A DNA stretch of 64,000 nucleotides from Pseudomonadales bacterium (GCA_022825925.1 JAJDVW010000022.1:62001-126000); one strand, 5' to 3'. Shown: positions 17,843 to 26,600, numbered from the stretch's first letter. Program-made: numbers and translations. Notes: generated by a model not told the origin, from the sequence alone.

Positions 17843-18859
17843 ATGCACCTCGCCCGGTTTCCGCGCCTTCGGCTCGCGCACCTGCCGACGCCGCTGGAGC
17901 CCATGGAACGCCTGTCCGCGGAGCTCGGCGGGCCGAACCTCTGGATCAAGCGCGACGACTGCACCGGCCTCGCCGGCGGCGGCAACAAGACGCGGAAGCT
18001 CGAGTTCCTGATGGCGGACGCGGTGGAGCGGAGGGCCGACACCGTGATCACCCAGGGGGCGACCCAGTCCAACCATGCGCGCCAGACTGCCGCCGCCGCC
18101 GCGAAGCTCGACCTGCAGTGCCACCTGCTGCTGGAGGACCGGGCCGCACTGCCGGACGAAGACTACCGGTGCAACGGCAACGTACTCCTGGACCGGCTCC
18201 ATGGCGCCACGCTGCACGGCTATCCGGGCGGTACCGACATGAACGCGGCGATGGAGGAACTCGCCGGGAAGCTGCGCGACGGCGGCGGGAAGCCGTACAT
18301 CGTTCCGGGTGGCGGCTCGAACGAGATCGGCGCGCTCGGCTACGTCAACTGCGCTCTCGAACTGCTGCAGCAGGCCAACGATGCCGGCCTCGAGATCGCC
18401 CAGGTCGTTCATGCGACGGGCAGCACCGGCACCCAGGCCGGTCTGGTCACGGGGTTCCGCGGGAGCGGCAGCGGGGTTCCCGTGCTTGGGATCAGCGTAC
18501 GCGCGGCGCGCGACGCGCAGGAAGAGAGCGTGTTCCGACTGGCGGAGCGCACGGCGGAATACCTCGGCGTGCCGGGCGCGGTCCGGCGTGACCACGTGGT
18601 CGCCGACTCGGATTACGTGGGGCCCGGCTACGGTCTCCCCGCGCCGGACACGCTCGCGGCGATCCGGCTGTTCGCCCGCACCGAGGGCATCCTGCTGCAC
18701 CCGGTCTACACCGGGAAGGCGGCGGCGGGGCTGATCGCACTCGCGCGCAAGGGCCGCTTCGCGGCGGACGACAACGTGGTGTTCGTGCACACCGGCGGCG
18801 CGCAGGCGCTGTTCGCGTACCGCGGGTCCTTCGGCTTCACGGACCAGGGCGAATCATGA
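17843..18859 (+). CDS. PLP-dependent D-cysteine desulfhydrase / ACC deaminase family enzyme
   Basis: A 338-residue fold-type II PLP enzyme. [23 protein letters not shown] (motif core GGGNKTRK near residue 55) carries the Schiff-base Lys, [16 protein letters not shown] holds the substrate-binding Ser/Asn loop, and [15 protein letters not shown] is the PLP phosphate loop near 195. The start MHLARFPR is typical of D-cysteine desulfhydrase and of L-cysteate sulfo-lyase (CuyA), and the two cannot be separated by eye. It forms an ATGA-overlapped pair with the aspartate/glutamate racemase-like gene. This suggests a pathway in which a racemase inverts an amino acid and the lyase breaks it down. The MFS gene diverges across 116 bp. 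Confidence 0.85.
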   Translation: MHLARFPRLRLAHLPTPLEPMERLSAELGGPNLWIKRDDCTGLAGGGNKTRKLEFLMADAVERRADTVITQGATQSNHARQTAAAAAKLDLQCHLLLEDRAALPDEDYRCNGNVLLDRLHGATLHGYPGGTDMNAAMEELAGKLRDGGGKPYIVPGGGSNEIGALGYVNCALELLQQANDAGLEIAQVVHATGSTGTQAGLVTGFRGSGSGVPVLGISVRAARDAQEESVFRLAERTAEYLGVPGAVRRDHVVADSDYVGPGYGLPAPDTLAAIRLFARTEGILLHPVYTGKAAAGLIALARKGRFAADDNVVFVHTGGAQALFAYRGSFGFTDQGES

Positions 18860-19575
18860 CCGACCGGGCCAGGCGCACCGTCGGCATCATTGGCGGCATG
18901 GGCCCGGAAGCGACGGTCGACCTCATGCGCCGGGTCATCGCGGGAACGCCCGCGCGGGACGATGCGGACCACGTCCGCATGCTGGTGGACAGCAATCCCC
19001 AGGTACCGTCGCGGATCGAGGCGCTGATCGAAGGAACCGGCGAGAGCCCGGTGCGGTGCCTCGTCGAAATGGCGAGAGGGCTGGAAGCGCAGGGCGCCGA
19101 CTTCCTGGTCATCCCCTGCAACACGGCGCACCACTATCACGCGGAGGTGGCCGCGGCCGTTCGGGTTCCGGTCCTGAACCTGATCGAGATGACCGCGCGC
19201 GATGCGGCCAGGAGTTGTCCGGAGCTGGCCCGGGTCGGCCTCCTGGCCTCGAGCGCCCTGCAGCAGATCCGTCTCTACGAACCCTGGTTCCAGCGGCTCG
19301 GAGCGCGCGTCCTCTATCCCGGGTCGGGCGTTCAGCAGGAACTGATGGCTTTAATCCGCGCCGTCAAGGCGGGGCGGCACACGCCCGCGCAGGTCGCCGC
19401 CTGCGACCGTGCCGCGGAGGACCTCGGGGCGTGCGGCGCCCAGTGCCTGATCGTCGCCTGCACGGAGCTGTCGGTGGTCGTCGAACGGCTGCGCACGGAC
19501 CTGCCGGTGTGCGACGCGGCGGACGTGCTGGCCCGGGCGGTTGTCCGGGAGGCCTTGGGCCGACTGCCTGGCTGA
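18856..19575 (+). CDS. Aspartate/glutamate racemase family protein
   Basis: A 239-residue cofactor-independent racemase. The N-terminus [19 protein letters not shown] is diagnostic. The two catalytic Cys lie in [11 protein letters not shown] (near residue 93) and [10 protein letters not shown] (near 202), the CNTAH/CTEL pair of aspartate racemases. The start ATG overlaps the stop of the PLP enzyme, so translation is coupled. It probably interconverts D- and L-aspartate or a related acidic or sulfonated amino acid; the pairing with a cysteine/cysteate-type lyase makes the latter worth considering. A 13-codon copy of its C-terminus survives at 20611. Confidence 0.9.
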   Translation: MTDRARRTVGIIGGMGPEATVDLMRRVIAGTPARDDADHVRMLVDSNPQVPSRIEALIEGTGESPVRCLVEMARGLEAQGADFLVIPCNTAHHYHAEVAAAVRVPVLNLIEMTARDAARSCPELARVGLLASSALQQIRLYEPWFQRLGARVLYPGSGVQQELMALIRAVKAGRHTPAQVAACDRAAEDLGACGAQCLIVACTELSVVVERLRTDLPVCDAADVLARAVVREALGRLPG

Positions 19576-19669
19576 TCGAGGCAGGCGCGCCTGCGCCCCT
19601 GCCGGGCGCCAACACGGCATCCGAGAGAACGTGCCATGACCCGGAGGGGAGGCATCCGTTTCCGCGTTC

Positions 19670-19699
19670 GTATGGAATACGATTCATGGTTGAGCATAC
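19670..19699 (+). promoter_or_regulatory. Possible VapBC operator (GTATG...CATAC inverted repeat)
   Basis: GTATG at 19670-19674 and CATAC at 19695-19699 form a short inverted repeat about 27 bp upstream of the antitoxin start, in an AT-rich patch. Antitoxins of this class usually bind such palindromes to repress their own operon. The arms are short, so this is only a candidate. Confidence 0.25.
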
Positions 19700-19725
19700 C
19701 TCTTGCGATAGGCCATCATGGAAGC

Positions 19726-19929
19726 ATGAAGACGACAATCGATATTCCTACTCGGGAACTCGAGGATGTCATCCGGTTCACCGGGGCCGCGACGAAGCGG
19801 GAGGCGGTGGTCGGCGTGATCGCCGAGTTCAACCGACGCCAGCGGCTCGCGGCCTTGGTCCGGTACGCTGGCACCTGCCCGGAACTGCTCACGCCCGAGG
19901 AGCTTCGGGCCCAGCGTCGCAAGGAATGA
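19726..19929 (+). CDS. vapB: VapB-type antitoxin
   Basis: A 67-residue protein from ATG 19726. The start MKTTIDIPTRELEDVIRFTG and the following ATKREAVVGVIAEFNRR are the DNA-binding N-terminus of ribbon-helix-helix VapB proteins, and the C-terminal LTPEELRAQRRKE would wrap the toxin. The stop overlaps the next ATG (ATGA at 19926-19929), the usual coupling in these operons. It neutralises the PIN-domain RNase encoded downstream and probably represses the shared promoter. Confidence 0.85.
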   Translation: MKTTIDIPTRELEDVIRFTGAATKREAVVGVIAEFNRRQRLAALVRYAGTCPELLTPEELRAQRRKE

Positions 19930-20306
19930 CTCCGATGATACTGGTGGACACCTCTTCCTGGATCCACCTGCTGCGGCCCACCGGCGATCCCCGCGTTCGC
20001 GCGCGGGTCGAAGCGGCGCTGACGTCGGGGGAGGCGTGCTGGTGCCCGCTCGTACGCCTCGAGCTCTGGAACGGGGCGCGGGGCGGCCACGAACAGGGCG
20101 TGTTGCGACACTTCGCGGAGGTCATGCCCGAACTCCCGATCGACCACGCCGTCTGGGACCTGTCGGAGGAACTTGCCCGGACCGCCCGATCTCGGGGGAT
20201 CACCGTCCCCGCTACGGACATCGTCATCTCGGCATGTGCCCGTCGGCACGGTGCGGAGATCGAATCGGCCGACGACGACTTCGCTCTGCTGGCGTCCGTG
20301 ACGTGA
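19926..20306 (+). CDS. vapC: VapC-type PIN-domain ribonuclease toxin
   Basis: A 126-residue PIN-domain protein. The acidic metal-binding residues are in MILVDTSSWIHLLR (Asp8), VRLELWNG (Glu), TVPATDIVISACARRHGAEI (Asp) and SADDDFALL (Asp). Known VapC toxins cleave tRNA or rRNA when freed from VapB. ATG 19926 overlaps the antitoxin stop; a second in-frame ATG at 19935 is an alternative start. It lies between the racemase pair and a stretch of gene remnants. Confidence 0.88.
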   Translation: MTPMILVDTSSWIHLLRPTGDPRVRARVEAALTSGEACWCPLVRLELWNGARGGHEQGVLRHFAEVMPELPIDHAVWDLSEELARTARSRGITVPATDIVISACARRHGAEIESADDDFALLASVT

Positions 20307-20427
20307 CCGCGAGCCCGCCCGTCCCGCCTGATCGAGCGGGAGGTGGCGGAGACGCAGGGGAGGCCCTCACAAGCGTTAACTTGGAGACCGAGCCGCAGGC
20401 GTCGGCGGGCAGCCCCGGCAAGTGTCC

Positions 20428-20530
20428 GGTACGGCGGATTACCGCAAGATTCGGAGCCAGGATCCGCTGAGCGACGAACCGTCATGCTCGACCACAACGA
20501 TACGACTGCCGGAGTCAACGACGCTTATCG
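20428..20530 (+). pseudogene. Copy of the TacA antitoxin promoter and first codons
   Basis: This stretch matches the reverse strand of 33030-33125 closely. It carries the same operator-like GTACGGCGGATT (here decayed in its right arm), the same GGATCCGCTGA, and an ATG at 20484 followed by LDHNDTTAGV as in the intact antitoxin. Beyond about ten codons the similarity ends and the frame stops. It is the start of a lost TacAT operon, or a segment copied from the one at 32-33 kb. Confidence 0.7.
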
Positions 20531-20610
20531 CTATCGACACGGTCCGCGCAGCGCGACGCGATAGCGGGCAGGCGGGGCGGCCGTGACAGCGGGACGGGCG
20601 ATCGCGCACA

Positions 20611-20649
20611 GTGCTGGCCCGCGCCGTCATCCGCGAGGCCCTCGGCTGA
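20611..20649 (+). pseudogene. Racemase C-terminal scrap (13 codons)
   Basis: GTG CTG GCC... reads VLARAVIREALG and TGA. The intact racemase at 18856 ends with [16 protein letters not shown], so this is the tail of a paralogous or duplicated racemase gene. It stands alone between the TacA leader copy and an unidentified minus-strand fragment, and shows that this 1.4-kb stretch is a mosaic of gene ends. Confidence 0.55.
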
Positions 20650-20658
20650 GCGGGCCGG

Positions 20659-20775
20659 TCAGGCGCTGCGCTTCATGGACCACTCGAGCGTCCGGTCCAG
20701 CGCGGTCTGGAACTTCGTGGTGTCGCCCATGGCGCGCAGTAGCAGGCCCTACTCGATGCACTGGTTCTCCCAGGT
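20659..20775 (-). pseudogene. Unidentified gene, 3' fragment
   Basis: The minus strand reads TWENQCIE, a TAG, then GLLLRAMGDTTKFQTALDRT and LEWSMKRSA to a TGA at 20659-20661. The residues look like a genuine protein end rather than random GC-rich coding, but I do not recognise the family. It is joined directly to the alcohol dehydrogenase head described next. Confidence 0.3.
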
Positions 20776-21172
20776 AGTTCGCGAGGGCGTCTTCCGGGAC
20801 TGTCCGGTAGTGCCACCGATACACGCCCGTGGCGGCATCGACCGCGATGACCGAGTTCGTGACGCCCCCGTCGATCACCAGCGGCTCCGCCGAGAGCCCG
20901 ATGGGGCTCGGGATATCCGTCGCCCAGGCGAGTCCCAGCTCCCCGATGTTCTCCTCCGAGATCCGGGACTGCGGACTGAAGTGCTCGCCGCTGAACCGGC
21001 CGCCGTTGACCAGCCAGTTGTCGCCCGAATCGGCTTCGGCGAGCACGCGGCTCTGCGTCACCTGGCCGGCGCCGGGACCCGCGGGCTCCGCCGCATCTGG
21101 CGCCTGGGGGCGCTCGCAGGCGGTGAGCGACAGAACCCCTGCGAGCAGGATGCACGGGGAGCGGCGGGGCAT
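20776..21172 (-). pseudogene. PQQ alcohol dehydrogenase head, lipoprotein type, truncated and internally deleted
   Basis: ATG 21172 follows a strong AGGAGG site. A lipoprotein signal (ILLAGVLSLTAC, lipobox LTAC) precedes DSGDNWLVNGGRFSGEHFSP and ENIGELGLAWATDIPS, the usual start of type II quinoprotein alcohol dehydrogenases. After PLVIDGGV the frame passes to NSVIAVDAATGVYRWHYRTV, skipping the expected blade, then loses homology near 20776. The frame happens to stay open to 20627. It is not the same subfamily as the three TDWPLLGN-type dehydrogenases nearby. It diverges from the mini-receptor gene over 110 bp. Confidence 0.65.
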
Positions 21173-21282
21173 GGCTGTCCTCCTGGCCGGCGGACGTGGC
21201 GGTCGGCCCGCCGAATGTAACAGCCGTTCAACACCCGGTGATATAGTCCGATACAACATGGTTGGCTAGGGGAGGGCGACCC

Positions 21283-21774
21283 GTGTGCAACTTTGCCGTA
21301 TACCTGCGGACCCTGCGTCAGGCCGGCCCGGCCTTGGCCGCCTGCTTCCTGGCGCTTGGCAGCGCGGCGGAAGACGCGGGCGATGCGGGCTGCGGGAGCG
21401 GAGCCGTCATCGAGGAAGTCGTGGTGACTGCGCAGAAGCGGTCGGAGAACCTGCAGGACGTCCCGGTCGCGGTCGCGGCGAGCTGGGACGCGTACACCGG
21501 TCCCGCGGGTCGACTGACCCTGTACGTGGATGTCCTGAACCGGACCGACTCGACCTCCTCGGTCGGCAACGCGGAGGGGAACGGCCATACGCGGTGGAAC
21601 GGCCGCGCGAGCTTTACCGGCAGCAGCGAACGGTGGACGGTCGGCGTCCGGGGCAGGAACCTCGGGAACGAGGAGTACACGAACTTCTACCTCGACGCCC
21701 GCGGCATCGGGGTGATAGCGGCCATCATCGGCCCGCCGCGCACCTACGGCGCCGACGTCACGCTGCGCTTCTGA
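21283..21774 (+). pseudogene. TonB-dependent receptor reduced to its two ends, frame kept open
   Basis: Using GTG 21283 behind GGGGAGGG gives 163 residues. The first 60 are a signal peptide plus the TonB-box region IEEVVVTAQKRSENLQDVPV. The sequence then jumps to C-terminal barrel strands (LTLYVDVLNRTDSTSSVGN, RWTVGVRGRNLGNEEYTNFY, RTYGADVTLRF with a terminal Phe). Receptors of this type run to 700-900 residues, so some 600 residues of plug and barrel are missing, yet the frame is intact. It could not form a channel. A small exported product with only the last strands is possible. Cupin B starts 18 bp downstream. Confidence 0.75.
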
Positions 21775-21792
21775 AACCAAGGGGGAATCGAC

Positions 21793-22212
21793 ATGGCAGA
21801 GCAGGCAACCACCACGGAGCAGACGCACGCGGGCGGCGGGCCCGTGCGCATCGACCCGGCCGTGCTGGCCGGGCAGGGCCTCGAACCGGGGCCGGAGCAG
21901 GATGGCGTCCGGTCGTTCTTCAAGTCCGTCTTCGAAGGCGACATCGTCGCCGCGGTGTACGAGTCGCCGCCGTTGGCCATGCAGGTCGAGGACCTCTGGT
22001 ACGATGAGTTCATCTACGTCCTGGCGGGCGAACTGGTGCTGACCGGAGCGGACGATGGCGTGGCGCATACGTTCCGGACCGGCGACCACCTGGTGCTGCC
22101 CAAGGGCTGGTGCGGCACCTGGGAGATGGTCGGCGGCACCTACCGCGAACTCATCGTCGTCGAGGCGCAGACGTACCTGCAGAGCATGCAGGAACTGGGT
22201 TTGGACCCGTAG
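21793..22212 (+). CDS. Cupin-domain protein, copy B, no signal peptide
   Basis: A 139-residue single-barrel cupin, very similar to copy A over PVRIDPAVLAGQGLEP, FFKSVFEGDIVAAVYES, VEDLWYDEFIYVLAGELVLT and HLVLPKGWCGTWEMVGGTYR. The N-terminus MAEQATTTEQTHAGGG is hydrophilic, so this copy stays in the cytoplasm unless exported another way. An AAGGGGGAATCGAC site precedes the ATG. It lies between the mini-receptor and PQQ dehydrogenase B, with two perfect hairpins in the spacer to the dehydrogenase. Confidence 0.8.
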   Translation: MAEQATTTEQTHAGGGPVRIDPAVLAGQGLEPGPEQDGVRSFFKSVFEGDIVAAVYESPPLAMQVEDLWYDEFIYVLAGELVLTGADDGVAHTFRTGDHLVLPKGWCGTWEMVGGTYRELIVVEAQTYLQSMQELGLDP

Positions 22213-22220
22213 GGGAGGCC

Positions 22221-22262
22221 ACGCGCGCAAGCGCGCGTTCCAGTTTCGCTGGCGCGAAACTG
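22221..22262 (+). repeat. Two adjacent perfect hairpins between cupin B and dehydrogenase B
   Basis: ACGCGCGC (22221-22228) pairs with GCGCGCGT (22231-22238) over an AA loop. CAGTTTCGC (22241-22249) pairs with GCGAAACTG (22254-22262) over TGGC. Neither is followed by a T-run, so classical termination is doubtful. mRNA end protection or a REP-type pair would fit. Confidence 0.55.
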
Positions 22263-22304
22263 CCTCCGTGCAACGCGCCGAGAAGGGACACCGGGGGACA
22301 GGGA

Positions 22305-24350
22305 ATGGCACACAAGACCGCGGCCCTTGCGCTGTTGCTGGCGGTGGGCCACCCCGTGTTCGCGGACGATCCGGAGAACACCGACTGGCCGCTGCTCGGC
22401 AACACCCACGAGATGCAGCACCACGCGGACCTGGCCCAGATCAACACCGACACCGTCGGCCGGCTGGGTCTCGCCTGGTGGGTGGACCTGCCGGCGGTCA
22501 AGGGCCTGGTCGGGAATCCGCTGATCGCCGACGGCAGGATCTTCCAGAGCGGCGCCGGCAGCGTCATCTATGCCAACGACCTGCGTACGGGCGAGGTGCT
22601 GTGGACTTTCGACCCGCGGCCTCGGCCGGAGGACGGGACGTTCGTCGAGGCCTACGGCATGAACTTCAACCGTGGGGTGGCGCTGCACGGGGACCTCGTC
22701 ATCGTCGGCACCGGCGACTGCCGGCTGGTGGCCGTGGACCAGGAGACGGGCAGGCAACGCTGGGAGGCCCAGGCGTGCGACCGGGGGAACACCCAGACCA
22801 TCACCGCGGCGCCGCGCGTCGGGGGCGGCATGGTGTTCACGGGCAACTCCTGCGGGGACTCCGGGATGAGCCGCGGCCACGTGGACGCGTTCGACGCCGA
22901 CACGGGACGACACGCATGGCGCTTCTACACCGTGCCGGGCGATCCCTCGAGACCCCCGGAGAGCGACCTCTACCGCATGGCGGCCGCCACCTGGGGCGAC
23001 GGCTGGTACGAACGCACGAAGGGCTGCGGCAGCGTGTGGGACGCGATGGTCTACGACCCGCGCTCGGAGCGGCTCTACATCGGGGTCGGCGGCGCGGCGC
23101 CGATGAACCCGATGGCACGCGTGGCGGGTGCGGGCGACGAACTGTTCACGAGTTCCGTCGTGGCCCTCGACGCGAAGACGGGCGAGTACGTCTGGCACTT
23201 CAAGCAGAATCCCGGCGACGGCTGGAACTTCGAGCCGTCGGTCGGGCTCATGCTCGCGAACGTGCCGGACTTCAACCGGGAGGACGGGGAGCGGCGCGTG
23301 GTCATCAGCGTGCCGAAGGACGGCTTCGTCTACGTGCTCGACGCGGACACCGGGGAGTTCCTGTCCGGGCGCAACTACGTACCGGCGAACTGGGCCAGCG
23401 GGCTCGACGAGGAGGGCCGGCCTGTCTACCTGCCAGACGCGCGCTACTGGGAGCAGCCGGACGGGCGGGCGGTGGTTTCGCCGGGGGGCATGGGGGCCCA
23501 TAGCTGGGACGCGATCGCGTTCGACCCGGAGAAGCACGTGGTGTTCATTCCCGCCCAGACCATGCCGGCGCTCTACCAGGTGGCCGGTGACGCCGACGGC
23601 CTCACGGGCCAACTGGGCGTCGCGTTCGACGGCCATTACGGGAGCAGGGGACATGCCGGCTGGGAGGCCTTCGGGGAACTCGTGGCCTGGGACCCGGTGC
23701 TGCAGACGGAGGTCTGGCGCGTCCGCCATGCGCTGCCGACGAACGGCGGCGCGCTGCACACCGCCGGCGGCCTCGTGTTCCAGGGCCTCGCCGAGGGGTA
23801 CCTCGTGGCCTACGACGCCGCGACCGGGGAGCGGCTCTGGTCGGCGCCCGCCGGCGGCACGGTCCGCCGCGCGCCGTCGACGGTGTTGGCGGACGGGACG
23901 CAGTACATGGTGGGGGCGAGCGGCAACCTCGCCACCGCCGCCGGTGCGTTCTCGGACTACAATTCCGTGCCGCGTGCCCGCAGCCGCCCGCGCCTGCTCG
24001 CGTTCGCGCTCGACGGCAGCACTCCGGCGCCGCCGTGGGCGGAGACTCTTCACATCCCCGCGCCGCCGGCGCCGCGTCTCGACGCGACCCTGGCGTCGGC
24101 GGGGGCCGAACTCTTCGAGGCATACGCCTGCATGACCTGTCATGGCCCGGAGGCCGTCGCGCCTCTGGCCGCGCTGGACCTGCGCATGCGGCCGCCGGCG
24201 AGCGTGGAGTACCTGCAGACCGTGTTGGGCGGGGCCCTCGTGACGCGTGGCATGCCGGCCGTCGAGATGGCGGACGAAGGCGCGGCCGCCCTGCGGGCCT
24301 ACCTGATCAATCTCGCCTGGGACGCGCACGAGGCGCAAGAGGGCGATTGA
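22305..24350 (+). CDS. PQQ-dependent dehydrogenase with C-terminal cytochrome c, copy B
   Basis: A 681-residue periplasmic quinohemoprotein. ATG 22305 opens the signal peptide (ALALLLAVGHPVFA). The beta-propeller shows repeated blades with A.D..TG..LW-type ends (YANDLRTGEVLWTFDPR, VDAFDADTGRHAWRFYTVPG, VYVLDADTGEFLSGRNYVP, LVAYDAATGERLWSAP), and TITAAPRVGGGMVFTGNSCG is where the PQQ-binding strand sits in related alcohol dehydrogenases. A c-type domain follows with CMTCH at residues 608-612 and a candidate axial Met in TRGMPAVEM. Electrons would pass from PQQH2 to the heme and on to the respiratory chain. The substrate is probably an alcohol or aldehyde, not determinable here. By eye it is highly similar to copy C (27288). 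Confidence 0.9.
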   Translation: MAHKTAALALLLAVGHPVFADDPENTDWPLLGNTHEMQHHADLAQINTDTVGRLGLAWWVDLPAVKGLVGNPLIADGRIFQSGAGSVIYANDLRTGEVLWTFDPRPRPEDGTFVEAYGMNFNRGVALHGDLVIVGTGDCRLVAVDQETGRQRWEAQACDRGNTQTITAAPRVGGGMVFTGNSCGDSGMSRGHVDAFDADTGRHAWRFYTVPGDPSRPPESDLYRMAAATWGDGWYERTKGCGSVWDAMVYDPRSERLYIGVGGAAPMNPMARVAGAGDELFTSSVVALDAKTGEYVWHFKQNPGDGWNFEPSVGLMLANVPDFNREDGERRVVISVPKDGFVYVLDADTGEFLSGRNYVPANWASGLDEEGRPVYLPDARYWEQPDGRAVVSPGGMGAHSWDAIAFDPEKHVVFIPAQTMPALYQVAGDADGLTGQLGVAFDGHYGSRGHAGWEAFGELVAWDPVLQTEVWRVRHALPTNGGALHTAGGLVFQGLAEGYLVAYDAATGERLWSAPAGGTVRRAPSTVLADGTQYMVGASGNLATAAGAFSDYNSVPRARSRPRLLAFALDGSTPAPPWAETLHIPAPPAPRLDATLASAGAELFEAYACMTCHGPEAVAPLAALDLRMRPPASVEYLQTVLGGALVTRGMPAVEMADEGAAALRAYLINLAWDAHEAQEGD

Positions 24351-24395
24351 AGCCATGCACGGCTTAGAGACATGAGGTGTAGGGGAGGGGATGCA

Positions 24396-26582
24396 ATGAA
24401 CGGAACACAAACGAAATGGCGCGCCTGCGCGCTGCCGGCGCTCGCCGCCGCGCTCTGCCTCGGGGTCTCTGCCGAGGAGTCGGCCGAAGGGGACGACACC
24501 GCGCGCCCGGCCATAGAGGAGATCATCGTCTCCGCCCAGAAGCGCGACGAGTCCATCCAGGAGGTGCCGATCGCGATCTCGGCATTCACGGGCGAAGGGC
24601 TGCGCGACAGTCTCATCAAGGACTCCCAGGAGCTGGTCAAGGCCGTCCCGGGCGTGTCCGGCGCCATTTCGAACAACTACATGTTCATCACGGTGCGGGG
24701 CATCAATGCCGGGACTTACAGCGCCGGGTCCGAACCGGCGCTCGGCCTCTACACGGACGGCATCTACCGCGGCCGCCACGGGGCCGCGATCGGCACCTAC
24801 TTCGACCTGGAACGGGTCGAGGTGCTGAAAGGCCCGCAGGGGCTGCTGTTCGGCCGCAACGCCTCCTCGGGGGCGATCCACGTCATCACGGCGCAGCCGA
24901 ACCTGGGCCGGACGGAGGCATCCTTCGAGGTGGGCGCCGGGGAGCGGGGCCGGCAGAGCCTCGAGGGGATGGTAAACGTGCCGCTGGGCGACCGTTGGGG
25001 CCTGCGGGCAGCCGTGCTGCAGAAGGAAGAGGACGGCTACATGCGCAACCTCGCGACGGGCGAGGATCACCTCTGGTACGACCTGAGCGCGGCACGCCTG
25101 TCGCTGCGCCACGAGCCCGGCTGGGGCGATGCGACGCTGAAGTTCGCCTACGAGGACCGGGACCAGTCCGGCGCCATCTATATGCCCATCAACCTGGACG
25201 GTTCGTGGCTGTACGGCGACGAACTCACGGTGAGTGGAACAACGGGTGACCAGGACCTCATCGAGACGGCCGAGGCGACGCTGACTGTCAACGTCGACCT
25301 GCCCGGGTCCACGACCCTGCGGTCGCTGACGGGCTACTACTCCAACAACTTCGACTACCGCGAGGACTGGGACGGGACCCCGCTCGATCTCGGCAACTGG
25401 CTCACATACCAGGAGAGCGAATACTTCAGCCAGGAGTTGGTGCTGTCCGGCGACCGCGACCGCCTGTCGTGGTTCGCCGGGGTCAGTCTCTACAGCGAGG
25501 ACATCAGCTACGACCTGTTCCATGTCACCGGGGACATCGGCTTTCTGTTCGGGCTCCCGTTTCCGCTCATCTTCGACGAGCAGGTGTACATCGACGGCGA
25601 GTACCAGGGGTGGGCCGTGTACGGCGAAGCGAAGTGGCAACTCACCGAAGCGCTCGACCTGAGCGTGGGGGGGCGCTACACGAACGACGAGCGGGACGGC
25701 ACGTTCGAGTTCCTCGGGGCAAATTTCATCGTCCCGCTTTACACGCCAGCCCCCGTATCCGGCGGGGAGACCTGGAACGATTTCTCGCCGCGGGTCGCGC
25801 TGCGCTATTTCGTCCGCGACAACCTGATGCTCTACGGTACGGCGAGTCGGGGCTTCAAGGCCGGGGGGCTCGACACCACGCGTCTGTCGGAACCGGCGGA
25901 TCCGTTGACGCTGCTGCCGCCGCCAGGCGCCAGAGTGGCCACGTACGACGCCGAGGAGGTATGGGCGTACGAGGTCGGCGCGAAGGGCACCCTGTTCGAC
26001 GACCGCCTGCGCATGGCGGTGGCGGCCTACCGGTACGACTACCAGGAACGGCAGATCGACGTGCTGGACCCGTTCGAGGGGCTGTCCGCCATTCTCAACA
26101 TCGGAGAGGTGGAAGGCTCGGGCCTGGAACTCGAGTTGCTGTGGGTGCTCAGCCAGTACCTGGACGTACACCTCGCCCTGGGCTTCGTCAGAGCAGAATC
26201 CCGCGGCATTCCGGCGGCCGCATGCGTGGACTGCGACGGTCATCGGCCGCCCTTCAGTCCGGAGCGTACCGCGTCCGGCGCGCTCAACGTGCACTACCCG
26301 TTCGCCGGTGGGGAGTGGCTCGGAATGCTGGAGTTCTTCTGGCAGTCGGAGGTCCACTCCAACCTGAACAACCACCCGCTGGGCGAGCTCGACTCGATCG
26401 GCACGATCAACGTCCAGGCCGGCTGGGAGAGTGAGCGCTGGAGGGTGGTGGCCTACCTGGAGAATGCCACCGACGAGGTCAGCGCCCAGATCCGCATTTT
26501 CACCGACGCCTTCCAGCTCGGAATAAACGCGACCCGTCCGCGGACCGCTGGAGCGAGGATCAGCTACCGCGTCGGCATGTAG
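24396..26582 (+). CDS. TonB-dependent receptor, intact
   Basis: A 728-residue outer-membrane receptor. A GGGGAGGGG site precedes ATG 24396. The signal peptide (ALPALAAALCLGVSA) is followed by the TonB-box region IEEIIVSAQKRDESIQEVPI (near residues 39-58), plug motifs TVRGINAGTYSAGSEPALGL, RVEVLKGPQGLLFGRNASSG, and a barrel with SEYFSQELVLSG, GWAVYGEAKWQLTEALDLSV and ASRGFKAGGLDTTRLS. The last strand is RTAGARISYRVGM, ending in Met rather than the usual Phe, which may weaken BAM recognition. It is the only undamaged receptor in the window and sits between two dehydrogenase/cupin pairs, so it probably imports their substrate or a cofactor. Confidence 0.92.
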   Translation: MNGTQTKWRACALPALAAALCLGVSAEESAEGDDTARPAIEEIIVSAQKRDESIQEVPIAISAFTGEGLRDSLIKDSQELVKAVPGVSGAISNNYMFITVRGINAGTYSAGSEPALGLYTDGIYRGRHGAAIGTYFDLERVEVLKGPQGLLFGRNASSGAIHVITAQPNLGRTEASFEVGAGERGRQSLEGMVNVPLGDRWGLRAAVLQKEEDGYMRNLATGEDHLWYDLSAARLSLRHEPGWGDATLKFAYEDRDQSGAIYMPINLDGSWLYGDELTVSGTTGDQDLIETAEATLTVNVDLPGSTTLRSLTGYYSNNFDYREDWDGTPLDLGNWLTYQESEYFSQELVLSGDRDRLSWFAGVSLYSEDISYDLFHVTGDIGFLFGLPFPLIFDEQVYIDGEYQGWAVYGEAKWQLTEALDLSVGGRYTNDERDGTFEFLGANFIVPLYTPAPVSGGETWNDFSPRVALRYFVRDNLMLYGTASRGFKAGGLDTTRLSEPADPLTLLPPPGARVATYDAEEVWAYEVGAKGTLFDDRLRMAVAAYRYDYQERQIDVLDPFEGLSAILNIGEVEGSGLELELLWVLSQYLDVHLALGFVRAESRGIPAAACVDCDGHRPPFSPERTASGALNVHYPFAGGEWLGMLEFFWQSEVHSNLNNHPLGELDSIGTINVQAGWESERWRVVAYLENATDEVSAQIRIFTDAFQLGINATRPRTAGARISYRVGM

Positions 26583-26600
26583 GCGGGGCTTGTCCCCGCC
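26582..26600 (+). repeat. CTTGT-loop hairpin at the receptor stop codon
   Basis: GGCGGGG (26582-26588) and CCCCGCC (26594-26600) form a 7-bp stem around the loop CTTGT. The stem begins within the TAG stop codon of the receptor gene. The loop and placement match the hairpins after dehydrogenase C (29370) and near 32046. Confidence 0.55.
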
